Notes: a model not told the origin generated them from the sequence alone. A DNA stretch of 64,000 nucleotides from Sepioteuthis lessoniana (GCA_963585895.1 OY757939.1:23392436-23456435), one strand, 5' to 3'; positions 22,506 to 33,264 are shown, counted from the stretch's first letter. Numbers and translations: made by a program.

Positions 22506-23320
22506 ATTTGTAAACACATTTTGTTGATATCATTTTCAAATGAGCCTGAGCTCATTCTTTTGCATGCATTTAAATTGTTCAGTATATTGCTATGTATCAC
22601 TAACAATTCAATTGAACATCAGTTATTTGTTTACACACAGTTAAATGATCAAACAGTTCAATTTGAAACAATTTATTTAGCGTAAGTCAACTTAACTGAA
22701 TGGTTCCAAGTATTACTACGTATCCCTAACAATCCAAGTAAACATCACTCATTTGTTTACACGCAGTTAAATGGTCAAACAATTCTATTTCAAGGGGTGT
22801 CCTCGTGGTGTAATGGTTAAAGCGATGGACTGCGGAATCGTAGTAAGCGAGTTCGTACTCCAGTCGCGCTATTACATTCACTTTCGAGCAAATACCCTTG
22901 GGAAAGGTACGAACCCCCTTAGCCTCCCAGTTAAATAGTACCACTACTGTTCTTCTGGGAGAATGGCTTTGGCATTAAATAACCTACAAAGAGTTGATAT
23001 GCCATTAAACAAAGAAACCAAACCAAACCAATTCGATTTCAAGCAATTCAAGTTAGCATAAGTCATTTGTTTGCACTGAGTTTAAATGTTAAACAGTTCA
23101 ATTTGACCCATAGAGAGGACCCTATAAGGTGCTACCACTCCAGACAAGAGTGGACCAGGGAGTGATAGCAATAAAGGAGTATTCTACATTCCCCAAAGCT
23201 CTATTAATACCGGAGCCTCACCATCAGATTGTTTACTGTCATATGCAGGACACTTGCTGGGGGTGAGTCTTACTCCTCTGCAGTTGGAGTATTCTACAGC
23301 CCCAACCAACTTGGCTGTCC
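22506..23320 (+). repeat. Repeat A body and tail, split by a SINE-beta
   Basis: It follows directly on the 88-bp array. The middle module runs to about 22794, resumes after the SINE-beta at about 23038, and the tail ends near 23320 (GACCCATAGAGAGGACCC to CCAACTTGGCTG). Confidence 0.8.
22795..23037 (+). repeat. SINE-beta, full length, inserted in Repeat A
   Basis: The tRNA-like head has GTGTCCTCGTGGTGTAATGG (A box TGGTGTAATGG) and B-box-like AGTTCGTACTCC. The body has GGGAAAGGTACGAACCCCCT and TAGTACCACTACTGTTCTTC. The 3' end, GGCATTAAATAACCTACAAA to ATATGCCATTAAAC, is the reverse complement of the Repeat A head and finishes in ACCAAA repeats. Repeat A sequence (TATTTCAAG) flanks it on both sides, which marks the insertion point and suggests a target duplication. 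Confidence 0.85.
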
Positions 23321-23329
23321 TTTTGATGG

Positions 23330-23470
23330 TACAATGTTTCTTTGTTTTAGAAGAAAATTAATTTTTAATAAAAAATTGTTTGGGGTGTACTTATTTATGG
23401 GTGGTAACTTTAGTTGATATATAGATGTATATAAAATCCTTTCCTATGCATTGTTATAGTAAAATCAACC
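23330..23470 (-). repeat. Fragment of the satellite-associated dispersed repeat
   Basis: GGGGTGTACTTATTTATGGG followed by ATAAAATCCTTTCC and ATGCATTGTTATAGTAAAATCA matches the spacer plus one 28-bp-like unit seen near 26083, 26432 and 26545. It occurs in reverse near 5860-5900. Confidence 0.5.
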
Positions 23471-23475
23471 CCAAT

Positions 23476-23705
23476 GTCATCATCATCATGTCATGCTATC
23501 AGCATGGATATTTCTGACCCTCTCTCGCCACTCCTCCCTATCATCCATTGCTTTTGGCAGGTCTTCCAGACTACATCCAGTATCTGCACTGAGCTGCTGT
23601 ATGTATGTTCAAGCTGGACATCCTGCCTTTGCTCGTCCCTGTGAAGGAGTCCACAGGAGTACATCACTTAAGAGCTTGTCCCTCCTTCTCTAGCAGTGTC
23701 CCCAT
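23476..23705 (-). pseudogene. RTE-like LINE ORF2 3' fragment
   Basis: The minus strand carries the decayed C-terminal end of a LINE polyprotein that is also represented at 25314, 28970, 29565, 50595, 61366 and 62068. CATCATCATCATG at its plus-strand left edge is the reverse complement of the ATGATGATG tail that ends the sister copies. Several stops and frameshifts are present. Confidence 0.65.
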
Positions 23706-24349
23706 GTCTGGTTCGTATCCTCAATGTATTCCGATACTAAAATCATTTGCAATATATTACCATATCAAAATAATAAAAAAAATACCTGACAATGTGCGTT
23801 ATGATTGTGTAACATTCCTCTAGAAATAATAAAACTTCAATATCTTTTACTTTAGAAGAAAATTAACTTTAAATCCGAATATTTTAAGGAGTGTAATCAT
23901 TTATGGTTGATATTGTAACCTCTACCCAATTTGATTTTGAGGTTTTATTTTGTTTTCTCTAACAGGTTGAAATTTATATAGTTATAATCTAATCTTTGTA
24001 TGCATGTAATTACAGAGGGAAATTGCTCTTTGTATTGAGACCTTTGTGTGCACTATAGCATTAAATCCACTTAGAGATTAAAAGGAATTTCCTATTCAAT
24101 CTGCATTTTAATAATAACAGTGTGTACTCAACTTGATCATTATAATTTCTCAAGGGAGACAACTATTAAATCTTAATTATTAGGCTCTGCAAATATTTTG
24201 TTTATTTTCTAATCTGAAATTAATCATAATATTAATTCTGTAAATAAACTTAATGGCTGTCAATGGAGGACTATAAGTGAGTACATTTAAAGGTGATGAA
24301 CATATTGCCAGATTCCATTAAACATAGAATTTAGTCTTTTTTCTTTTGG
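23706..24349. other. AT-rich stretch; one weak satellite-flank relative
   Basis: Around 23830-23930 the order AATAATAAAACTT, AGAAGAAAATTAACTTT and GTGTAATCATTTATGG resembles 26030-26110. The remainder holds nothing I recognise. Confidence 0.4.
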
Positions 24350-24556
24350 CAACTGGCTCAATTGACCAAGTGGGTAGAGTGTTTGCCAGTTGTCCAGGAT
24401 AGTTGGGTTCAATCCCAGGTCGTGTCATACCAAAGACATAAAAAATGGTACTTGATACTCAGCAATATAAGGTATATATCAAGAGTAAAGTGGAGCAATC
24501 CAGGGAAAGGAGTAGCACCCTACTCTACACCTTGGTGTAGTAGCTATTGAAAAGGC
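24350..24556 (+). repeat. SINE-alpha copy
   Basis: Diverged tRNA-like head (GGGTAGAGTGTTTGCC, GGTTCAATCCCAGG), then ATACCAAAGACATAAAAAATGG and the body through CACCTTGGTGTAGTAGCTAT. The 3' end is truncated after AAAAGGCTTA. Confidence 0.85.
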
Positions 24557-25313
24557 TTAATTTATATTTTACATGAAGAAAAATGTTCAAGCAATTGCTG
24601 TTTTACTTTTCATTGAAACTTTTTAAGGATAATTAATTTCTAAATATTCTGTTTTATACATCTAGTTCAAAAAATGATTTTCTGTGTTATTTGATTTTGA
24701 GATTTTATTTTTTGTTTTATTTTAACACATAGAAAACTTTGTTATTATTAATTTTGACTAGTATCCTTCATGAATTTTATCACAACTCAGTCTTGTCATC
24801 ACTATCATGACAGCAAAATACCACATAATTTTAAAGCAAAAATAAAGAATGAGCTCCCAGTGAGATGCAAATTCACATCCCCTCGTGTCAAGTGGAAAGT
24901 TTATCTAATCAGCTACAAAAGCATGGATGGCATTACAGAAGTCCAAATAACAAGTATAGATTTACTCAATACATCAATCTAAAAAATGAATCAATACTTC
25001 TATTTTGGGGAAGTCTAGTTGTATACACTAGTTGCTTTAACAAATCAGCTACACTAAAATGAATTATATTGCACAAGTTTAAATAACAACTAAGATGTCA
25101 CAGACAAACATGATACCTGCTATACCATGGGGTCACCCACCCTATGACAGCATGTGTTGAAAAGAAGAATACAGAATAAGCACCAATTAAGACAAATTTA
25201 CACCTACTTCCATGGGGAGGCCTGGTATTATGTAGTGGCTGTTTTATGAAATCAGCTACAAGAATATGGATGGTATCATAGAATTTCAAATATCTCTGAA
25301 TTGTCAGTGCTAT
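24557..25313. repeat. Low-copy repeat with three AATCAGCTACA blocks
   Basis: Similar blocks containing AATCAGCTACAA..ATGGATGG..T occur near 24905, 25045 and 25250, so a ~150-bp unit seems duplicated. The rest is AT-rich and unassigned. The small open frames have no recognisable domain. Confidence 0.4.
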
Positions 25314-25868
25314 GTATAGTAATCTGAAACTAGAAAACAAGTTCACCTACCTAGAACGCAATGTCTCATCAACCGAAAAAGATATCAACATGCGACTAGC
25401 AAAGGCATGGACAGCTATCAATAGGCTATCGGTCATATGGAAGTCAGACCTGACCAATAAAATGAAATGCAGTTTTTTTCTAAGCAGCGGTCTTGTCGAT
25501 ACTGCTGTATAGATACACTACGGGGACGTTAACTAAACGTATGGAGAAAAAGCTTGATGGTAACTACACAAGAATGCTGTGAGCAATATTGAACAAGTCC
25601 TGGAGGCATCACAAAAACTATCCAAGTTAGAAGAACCAGACATGAAGGACTCTGCTGGAGAAGTAGAGGCAAACTCATGTGACATACTCTTGTGGACCCC
25701 CTCACATGGACGAGCAAAGGCAAGACATCCAGCTAGGATCTACATACAACAGCTCTGTGCCTATACAGAATGTAGCCTTAAAGACCTACCAGAAGTGATG
25801 GACGATAGAGAGTGGTAGCTGGAGAAGGTCAGGGAGATCTGTGCTGATGGTGTGACATGATGATGATG
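25314..25868 (+). pseudogene. RTE-like LINE ORF2 C-terminal fragment
   Basis: It begins in the region after the reverse transcriptase domain: KFTYLERNVSSTEKDINMRL, AKAWTAINRLSVIWKSDL. After a frameshift come a TLTKRMEKKLDG-like stretch, a deletion, and then ILLWTPSHGRAKARHPARIY and QLCAYTECSLKDLPEVMDD. It ends in GACATGATGATGATG. Such LCEYLG/CTTWTL-type C-termini are typical of endonuclease-RT proteins of RTE-like LINEs. It is 5'-truncated, internally deleted and frameshifted, hence dead. Confidence 0.75.
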
Positions 25869-26029
25869 TATAGTATGGAAAGCATATCTCCCCAATCAAC
25901 AAATTGGTTAATCGAAATTAATATTTGAAATAAAGTCTACAAATGATAATAAGATTTGGATGTTTTAAGTTAGGGAGCACAAAACGAAAATGAATATATC
26001 CATTTTAATTGTATAATGTTTCTCTTGAA

Positions 26030-26840
26030 ATAATAAAATCTTTAGTTAAGAAGAAATTATCTTTTCACAAAAAATTGCCTGGGTATACTTATGTATAGGA
26101 GATATCATAGATAAATGTAAATAAAATCATCCCAAATGAATTGTTATTGTAAAATAATTTGATATGCATTTCTATTAAAAAATCTGCTCCGATGCATTCT
26201 TAAACTAAAATCTTCTTCAATGCATTGCTACAGTAAAAATTATCTCCAATACATTTCTCAACTAAAATCATCTTGAATGCATTTCTATACTGAAATCATT
26301 TCCAATGCATTCCTATACAAAAATGATCTCCATTGCTTTTCTATAGTAAATTTATCTCCGATACATTCCTATGATAAAATAATCTCCAATGCATTCCTAT
26401 ATCAAAATCATCTCCAAACTTTTTGGGGTGTACTTAGTTTAGGGTGATACAATAGATACACATGCCTTAAATCATCTCTGTGTTTTTATGATGAAATAAT
26501 TAACAATGCATTTCTATACTAAAATTATTTACAAAAACTTAAGGCATATTCTTAGTTATGGGTGATACTATTGACAGATGTGAATAAAACCATCTCTCAT
26601 GCATTATTATGGTAAAGTAATTTACAATGTGTTTCTATAGTAAAATTATTTCAATCCTTTTCTATACTAAAATCCTTTATAATGAATTATTTTAGAAAAA
26701 TAACAAATAATGCCTAATAATATGCATTATTTTTACAGTTTTTTGATATTAGATTCTTAACCTAATGCTATTTAAGAACATTTAGGAAAGAATTTTATTT
26801 AACAGTCTATAATTTATAATCAAACAATTCATTATGTTCT
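26030..26840 (-). repeat. Decayed inverted relative of the 28-bp array with its flank
   Basis: From about 26165 to 26430, 28-bp-like units occur on the opposite strand to the main array (CCAATGCATTCCTATA, AAAATCATCTCCAA and variants). Spacers with GGGTGTACTTAGTTTAGGG follow (26425, 26540). On the minus strand, 26690-26840 has TCCTAAATGTTCTTAAA as in the left flank of the main array. It is an old, unexpanded or decayed version of the same arrangement. Confidence 0.75.
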
Positions 26841-27004
26841 GCTAAAAATAATAAAATCCTGGTATCTGTGCAAGAATGAAGTAAATAGATAAATAAAATA
26901 ATAATAGAGAATTAAAACAAAAATAAAATACATGATTCCCATGATGCAAATAAATAAAAATAACTAGAAAGAATTTTGGTTATCTGCCCATCTTCATGTC
27001 TCCT

Positions 27005-27420
27005 TCTTTGAGAGCTCTTGAAAGACTATCCACAATTATTTGTTTGCACACTGTTAAATGTTTTCAAGTATTGCGATGTATCACTAACAATTCAATTAAA
27101 CATCACTCATTTGTTTACACACAGTTAAATGGTCAAACAGTTCTATTTCAAGCAATTCTTTTAACCATAAGTCATTTATTTGCACTCAGTTTGAATAATC
27201 AAACAGTTATATTTGACCCCATGGATAGGACTTTATCAGGTGCTACCACTCTGGGCCAGAGTAGACCTGGGAGTAATGGCAATAAAGGGGTGCTCCACAT
27301 TCCCCAAACGCTTCAGCATTACTGGATCCTCACTGTCACACTGTTTGATGTCATATCAAGGACAATTGTTGGGGGGTGGTGGTCTTAACTCTTGGCAGAG
27401 TTGCAGTCAGTATATTTTAC
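27005..27420 (+). repeat. Repeat A, middle and tail
   Basis: Middle module motifs (ACACACAGTTAAATGGTCAA, CAAACAGTTATATTTGACCC) precede the tail GGACTTTATCAGGTGCTACC. The tail continues into a 71-bp tandem amplification of its own last part. Confidence 0.8.
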
Positions 27421-27922
27421 AGCATCATTGGGAGGGTTCTTACCTTTCAGTAGAGATGCAGTCGGTGTATTCTGCAGAGCCAGCCAACTGGGCCATCATT
27501 GGGAGGAGTCTTACCTTTCAGTAGAGATGCAGTTGGTGTATTCTGCAGAGCCAGCCGACTGGGCCATCATTGGGAGGAGTCTTACCTTTCAGTAGAGATG
27601 CAGTCGGTGTATTCTGCAGAGCCAGCCGACTGGGCCATCATTGGGAGGAGTCTTACCTTTCAGTAGAGATGCAGTCGGTGTATTCTGCAGAGCCAGCCAA
27701 CTGGGCCATCATTGGGAGGAGTCTTACCTTTCAGTAGAGATGCAGTCAGTGTATTCTACAGAGCCAGCCAACTGGGCCATCATTGGGAGGAGTCTTACCT
27801 TTCAGTAGAGATGCAGTCGGTGTATTCTGCAGAGCCAGCCGACTGGGCCATCATTGGGAGGAGTCTTATCTTTCAGTAGAGATGCAGTCAGTGTATTCTA
27901 CAGAGCCAGATGATTGGGCTAA
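27421..27922 (+). repeat. Seven tandem copies (71 bp) of the Repeat A tail
   Basis: The unit contains CATCATTGGGAGGAGTCTTA, CAGTAGAGATGCAGTCGG and GCAGAGCCAGCCGACTGGGC. Copies are nearly identical, so the expansion is recent. The open frames at 27213-27595 result from the repeat. The last copy ends at GATTGGGCT. Confidence 0.95.
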
Positions 27923-28002
27923 AAAAACTGTTTTAAGAGCACTTATTTGTTGGTGATCCTGTATGTAACTATTTTACTTAGTTTTGTTTCCAAAAAACCA
28001 TC

Positions 28003-28262
28003 ATTTGCACTAGTGGGTAGAGTGTTCACAATGGTCCGGGAGACTTGGGTTCAATCCCTGGTCACATCATACCAAAGACTTAAAATATAGTACTTGATAC
28101 CTCCTTGCTAAACACTCAGTAATATAAGGTACATATCAAGGGTAAAGTGGAGCAATCCAGGATAAGGAGTAGCACCCTCCCCTACACCTCGATGTAGTAG
28201 CTATTGTAAAGGGAGCTTTCTGGTCACCCTTGACTATGGTCGCCAACTTTACTTTTACTTAC
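28003..28262 (+). repeat. SINE-alpha copy
   Basis: GGGTAGAGTGTTCACAATGG with GGTTCAATCCCTGG begins the copy. The body is complete through CTATGGTCGCCAACTTTACT, and an ACTTACTTA tail follows. Confidence 0.88.
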
Positions 28263-28480
28263 TTATATTGGGTAGAGTGTTTGCCACTGGCCAAGGAGAT
28301 CAAGGTTCAATCCCTGGTTTAGTCATACCAAAAACTCAAAAATGGTACTTGATACCCCCTTGCTTAACTCTCAGCATTATAAGGTATGTATCAAGGGGAA
28401 AGGATTAGAGCTCTCCTCTACACCTATGTGTAGTAGCTATTGAAAAGGAGCCTTTGACTATGGCTGCCAACTTACTGGTT
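28263..28480 (+). repeat. SINE-alpha copy, tandem to the previous one
   Basis: GGGTAGAGTGTTTGCCACTG starts immediately after the tail of the preceding SINE. The body is shortened and ends in ATGGCTGCCAACTTA. The second probably inserted into the tail of the first. Confidence 0.85.
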
Positions 28481-28965
28481 ATATTATGATTAATGAAAGG
28501 TTTAAGAAAGATATAAGAAATAAGAACACTACCTCCATTCCAATCCAATTGGCTTGGGCTGTAGAATTCACCTCTGCAAAGAGGTATGATCTCCCTAATG
28601 AGGCCACCAGTTAGTCGTGGGTGGAGACCTGTAATGCTTGAGGAAAGGTTCCTGGTAGCTGAGCAGTCTGTGATGAAGCTATTGAAGTGGTCAAGTGACC
28701 TCCAACTACACTTGGGATCTTACTGAGCTAGATAGACAGTTGAAGAGGCCTGATCTAATCAATCTGCAGGTCATGTGAATCCCTAGCACCTATATGATAG
28801 TCTCAATTGTATTCTTCAAATTGCTCTTCTTGCAAGCAAGTATCCATCCCTATTTTATCTTCGTGTTTGAAGACAGTGGCTGAGGGTCAATTGCATTGAG
28901 GTAGTAATACTTAAAACTATTTAATGAACTCTGACTCATTTAAAAAAAAAAGTTGTTTACAAATC
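28481..28965. other. Unassigned stretch
   Basis: A moderately GC-richer segment (28540-28800), with GGCTTGGGCTGTAGAATTCA reminiscent of a Repeat A end read in reverse. I see no open frame or clean repeat match in the rest. Confidence 0.35.
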
Positions 28966-29160
28966 ATCTCTCATTAGTGACATACTCCTGTGGACCCCTT
29001 CACATGGATGAGCAAAAGCATGACGACCAGCTAGAACCTATTTACAACAGCTCTGTGCCAATACAGGATGTAGTCTTGAAGACGTCCTGGAAGTGATGGA
29101 TGATAGAGAAGGGTGGTGGGAGAGGTTAAGGGAGATCTTTGCTGGCACCATGACATGATG
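28966..29160 (+). pseudogene. RTE-like LINE 3' fragment
   Basis: It carries the last ~60 codons of the RTE-like ORF2 with stops (AGTGACATACTCCTGTGGAC, TACAACAGCTCTGTGCC). It ends in CATGACATGATGAT next to a TA microsatellite, at the same 3' terminus as its sister copies. Confidence 0.7.
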
Positions 29161-29564
29161 ATATAGATATATATATATATATATATACACACACAGGCTC
29201 CTGTCTTCTCTGGAAATTGAGCACTATTGTAATGCAAAGCTCTTCTAATGAATTGAGTACTCTGGTAGCTGTTAGCATAAATGCAAGTAAAGTAAAATTG
29301 ATAAACATGCATTAAAATTCCTACACTTACACTGAGTCGGGATAGCTGCAAGGTATGTTATCAGGTTGACGTAAAGTTAGCAAGGTTTCTATCCTAGCTT
29401 GAAGTCTCTCTAGAGCCTAGCCACAGTGATGAGTTGTGATACAACAAAACTGTCTGTGGATGGCCATTATATATATATATATATATATAAACAGGATTTA
29501 GCATAAAATGATACACAAATTCTGGAAGCAGTATGGTCACTTACCATTTTATAAACTATTTATC
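29161..29564. other. Microsatellites and unassigned sequence
   Basis: TA/CA runs lie at 29164-29196 and 29468-29488. Between them is sequence with no family I recognise. Confidence 0.5.
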
Positions 29565-29822
29565 TAACAAGAGCATGATGTGCTGAGCATTGCTGGGAAA
29601 GTAAAAATCAACTTATAAGTGACATTTTCCAATGGACTCCTACCCATGGACACACCAGTGTTGGTTGACCAACTAAAAGTTACATTCTTCAGGTCTGTTT
29701 CCGCTGGTGGAGGATACAGTCTAGAAGATATGCCAATAGCAATGGACAATAGAGATGGATGGTGAGAGAGAGTCAGGGGAATTTGTGCAGTTAGCATGCC
29801 TTGATGATGATGATGATGATGA
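29565..29822 (+). pseudogene. RTE-like LINE 3' fragment
   Basis: The same C-terminal end as other copies, strongly diverged (AGTGACATTTTCCAATGGAC, AATGGACAATAGAGATGGAT). It closes with a pure GATGATGATGATGATGA tail. Confidence 0.65.
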
Positions 29823-29929
29823 CTTTAAAAGACATGTTTGCAAAATAATTACTTGATGTCAGAGTCAAGGGCTTTTGAAGTTTTTTGTTATATAACTGAG
29901 TGTATCTTTTTTTATTACTATTAAGTAAT

Positions 29930-30100
29930 AAGAAATCAGTTTAATTATAAAGAATAGACTGTTAAATCAGGGTTTTTCTCCAAATGTTCTCAAATAACTT
30001 TATGTTGAGAATTTGATATTAGAATAAAATCTATAACAGGTAGATAAAAAGAAAAAAGAAAGAAAGAAAAGAAAACTAAGAAAAGCATTCATTATTTTTG
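29930..30100 (+). repeat. Relative of the satellite left flank, without satellite
   Basis: CTCCAAATGTTCTCAAATAA, GAATTTGATATTAGAATAAA and GTAGATAAAAAG follow the same order as 5665-5760, next to the 28-bp array. No 28-bp units follow here. Confidence 0.6.
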
Positions 30101-30284
30101 AAAGGAGATAAAAGAACATAATAAAAATGGTTATTTAGTTACTTGGGTGCAGCTTAGGTCATAAAAACCTTTTATTATTTTGTTTTCTCATATAGTTTTC
30201 TTATTCAAAAGCAAATATCTAATTCAAACTGTCCCTATCTATGTCAGCCTTTTTAAATCAATCAATCAATCAATCTATATGTAC

Positions 30285-30301
30285 ATATGTGTGTGTGTGT
30301 G

Positions 30302-30347
<46 letters not shown>

Positions 30348-30406
30348 AATATACACATACACACACAAATTTTTACGTAAATCATTTATGTATGTATACA
30401 TATATG

Positions 30407-30450
<44 letters not shown>

Positions 30451-30500
30451 TTTAAATATAAACACGGGTGAATATATATATATGCATTTATATATAAACT
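30285..30500. repeat. Compound TG/TA/CA microsatellite
   Basis: Successive (TG)n, (TA)n and (CA)n tracts. All small frames here are repeat artefacts. Confidence 0.95.
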
Positions 30501-30519
30501 AATATTTATATTTCTGTAT

Positions 30520-30775
30520 GTTGGTTGGTTGGTTGGTTGGTTTCTTTGTTTAATGGCATATCAACTCTTTTTAGGTTATTTAATGCCAAAGCCATTCTCC
30601 TAGAAGAACAGTAGTGGTACTATTTAATCCATAGCTGGGAGGATAACGGGGTTCATACCTTTCCCAAGGGTATTTGTCCGAAAGTGAACGTAATAGCGCG
30701 ACTGGAGTACGAACTCATGTATTACGATTCCACAGTCCATCGCTTTAACCATTTTACCACGAGGATACCCCCTTC
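30520..30775 (-). repeat. SINE-beta, full length
   Basis: On the minus strand the tRNA-like head (GGGTATCCTCGTGGTAAAAT, GCGATGGACTGTGGAATCG) leads to GGTATGAACCCC and TAGTACCACTACTGTTCTTC. The 3' end is GATATGCCATTAAACAAAG with (AACC)n tail units. Confidence 0.85.
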
Positions 30776-30784
30776 TGTATGTGT

Positions 30785-30787
30785 TTA

Positions 30788-30830
<43 letters not shown>

Positions 30831-31070
30831 GCATTTTTATATAAACTCATTTATGAAGGTATATATATGTATAGATAGATAGATACACACATATACATAC
30901 ACACACACTTGCATTTATATATGAACTCATTTTTATGCAAATATAAACATACATAAACATTCTTATATATATATATATATATATATATAAACATCTATGT
31001 ATGATAACATTATATATACATGTTGTGTGTGCATGTGTAATGTCAAATGGAGATAAACTTACTGAAAGAG
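30785..31070. repeat. TA/CA microsatellite cluster
   Basis: Repeated TA and CA tracts with short ACTCATTTTTATG interruptions. No gene content. Confidence 0.9.
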
Positions 31071-31352
31071 AAATGTATAAGTACAATTAAGTTTAGCCAA
31101 CATTATTCCATCATATAAAAGCTGACTTTATTCAGTATTATGATGGGAAGAAAAGAAAAAACAACATTTCTTCCCCACCAAAAAATACCCCATCCTCTAT
31201 TTGGTTTTCAGTCACCTCAGTGAAACCTACACTGCAACCTATCTATATCAGTCTGTTCATATCTATCACACACTTTCCATAAATCTATCTTAATATATAT
31301 AATCACATACATACACACATAGATAAAGGCATATATATATATATATATATAT

Positions 31353-31430
31353 ATCTTTGGTATGACTTGACCTGGGATTGAACCCAGGTCTCCCAGGCCA
31401 TTAGCGAACACTAGCAATTATGCCAATGTA
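31353..31430 (-). repeat. SINE-alpha head fragment
   Basis: Only the tRNA-like head survives on the minus strand (CATTGGCATAATTGC to GGTTCAATCCCAGG, then ATACCAAAGA), embedded between TA/CA tracts. Confidence 0.75.
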
Positions 31431-31542
31431 TACACACACATAAACACACACATATATATATATGTATATACACATACATAAATGTATGTCTATATATACA
31501 CACACATAGATAGACATATCAATATATATATATATACACATT

Positions 31543-31582
<40 letters not shown>

Positions 31583-31662
31583 CACGCACGTACATAAGTG
31601 CATATACATATATATATATACACACACATATATAAACACTCACACAAACATATATACACATA
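31431..31662. repeat. TA/CA microsatellite cluster
   Basis: Dense TA and CA tracts directly abutting the mariner terminus at about 31663. Confidence 0.93.
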
Positions 31663-32345
31663 TACGAGGATCATTAAATAAGTTTCCAGACTTTTTCGTA
31701 TGGGCACTTTTATTGATAGTACACACATGAAACTCTTAGTTCCCTTCGAAGTAATCTCCTTTGGCAGCAATGCCCTTGTTGTACCATTCCAACAACTTCT
31801 AGAAAGCCCCATGGAAGTCCTCTTGTGTGAGCATGTCAATGACCTCCATTACAGCCTCTTTCATCTCCTCAATTGTCTCATAATGACAGACTCTGAGCTT
31901 AGGGAATATCCAAAAGTCAGAGGGAGCAAGGTCTGGACTATAGGGAGGCTGAGGAGCTGTCTTGATGTCCATCTTGGTCAAATAGTCTGTGACAAGGATG
32001 GAGTTGTGGACTGGTGCATTGTTCTCGTGGAAATGCCACTGACCCAATTTGAAGAGTGCTGGCCTCTTCCGACAGAATCTCTAACTGAACTCCCTTAAAA
32101 CCTCAACATAGTAACCCTAACTGTTTGGCCAATCAACTCTGGTGTATTGACTTCCTTACTCCACCCACACCTCTCATTATCCCTCACAGACTCCCTGCAT
32201 TCTTTGAATCTCTTATGCCACTCAAAAACTGACGCTCGATTCATGCAAGATGGTTGAAAAGCAGTCTGAAGCATTCCATACGTTTCTGTGGCATCATTTT
32301 TCCAAGTTTAAAACAGAATTTTATTGCATATCATTCTTCTAAAGT
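31663..32345 (-). pseudogene. Mariner transposase remnant with the middle deleted
   Basis: DNA transposase of the Tc1/mariner superfamily; these cut and paste the element at TA sites using three acidic residues. On the minus strand 32327-32095 reads AIKFCFKLGKNDATETYGML, then ASVFEWHKRFKECRESVRDN, which is the N-terminal helix-turn-helix half, ending at a stop. The open frame 32047-31799 gives the C-terminal half: WHFHENNAPVHNS, then YSPDLAPSDFWIFPKL and ETIEEMKEAVMEVIDMLTQE. The segment between them, with the first catalytic Asp, is missing. The second catalytic position, normally Asp in an H.DN.P.H motif, reads Glu-Asn here. CGAGGATCATTAAATAAGTT at 31664 looks like the element's end. It is clearly dead. 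Confidence 0.85.
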
Positions 32346-32563
32346 GTCCTAACATCCAGATTGCATTTTTGAAATTCACCAGCCGTGACAATCAGGCTTT
32401 AGTAGGGTGTATTCCAATTGCTGCTTTAGCTGTTCATTTGAACCTGTCATCTCATAAGATGTATAGCAATAACATAGTGAATTTTCAAGAGTCTTTGACA
32501 ATTTTAAATGCCTGTACAAAAATGTCTGGAAATTTACTGAAGGCACCATGTATATATACCTAC

Positions 32564-32598
<35 letters not shown>

Positions 32599-32929
32599 AG
32601 ATGCTTGGGCAAAAAATATTTGCAGATTTTTTTTTTTGATAAATAACATATTGAAATATTTGCATCTTTTTTTTAGAGTTCCCATTTGGCTATTTCTGTA
32701 TGTTTACCAACAAGACACATGAATGGTAGGAGTCAAGTGAAACTTGCATATCCTCTAAATGATGAGAAATTTAGTAACTTGTCGAGTACTCTTTGATCAT
32801 TAAAAGAATGATTTTAATGGTAATTATCCAAAATGTGAACTCGACAACCAAAAATCAAAATCCTGAATGAAGCTATTTGCATTTCACATTACACTAACAT
32901 GAATGAATCAAACTTTTCTCCCAACAGCT
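32346..32929. other. Unassigned stretch with a TA microsatellite
   Basis: A TA run lies at 32560-32599. The remainder is unique-looking and AT-rich, with no recognisable domain in the overlapping small frames. Confidence 0.45.
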
Positions 32930-33110
32930 ATGGGTCATCCACAGTGGAGCAGAGTGGGCTCTTAAGTTCAGTATTGCAACCAGTCTAAGAGAAGGAAAAC
33001 ATTAAATTTAAACCAGACTTTGAGAAGGATGGGCTCTGTCAGACTATTCCTACCCAGGACAGGTTACACGAGTAGTACACCATGTCAAACTAGGTTCTGA
33101 AATAAATCTT
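32930..33110 (+). repeat. SINE-gamma tail relative
   Basis: TTGCAACCAGTCTAAGAGAA, TTTAAACCAGACTTTGAGAA and TTCCTACCCAGGACAGG match the copy at 17483-17640 in order and spacing. Confidence 0.55.
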
Positions 33111-33264
33111 TTAAGTCATAAAAAATACTATTTCTAGCCAAAGATCTGTCTTATGTTCCTTCAAATCGGGGTGAGTTCCAATGACAAAGCGAAAATGAAA
33201 ACTTTTTTTATTTAACAGACCAAATGACAATATCTGGATACTGGGTCAGTAATGCTATTTCATG

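Noticed and set aside
22800..22870. tRNA gene at the SINE-beta head
   Set aside because: The same head plus body recurs at 20408, 30520 and 60740 with the same 3' tail, so it is a SINE.
27213..27595. Two ORFs of 103 and 67 codons with repeated EESYLSVEMQ-type segments
   Set aside because: They are translations of the 71-bp tandem repeat of the Repeat A tail.
31700..32098. 132-codon plus-strand ORF
   Set aside because: It is the antisense of the mariner transposase relic, which has recognisable motifs on the minus strand.
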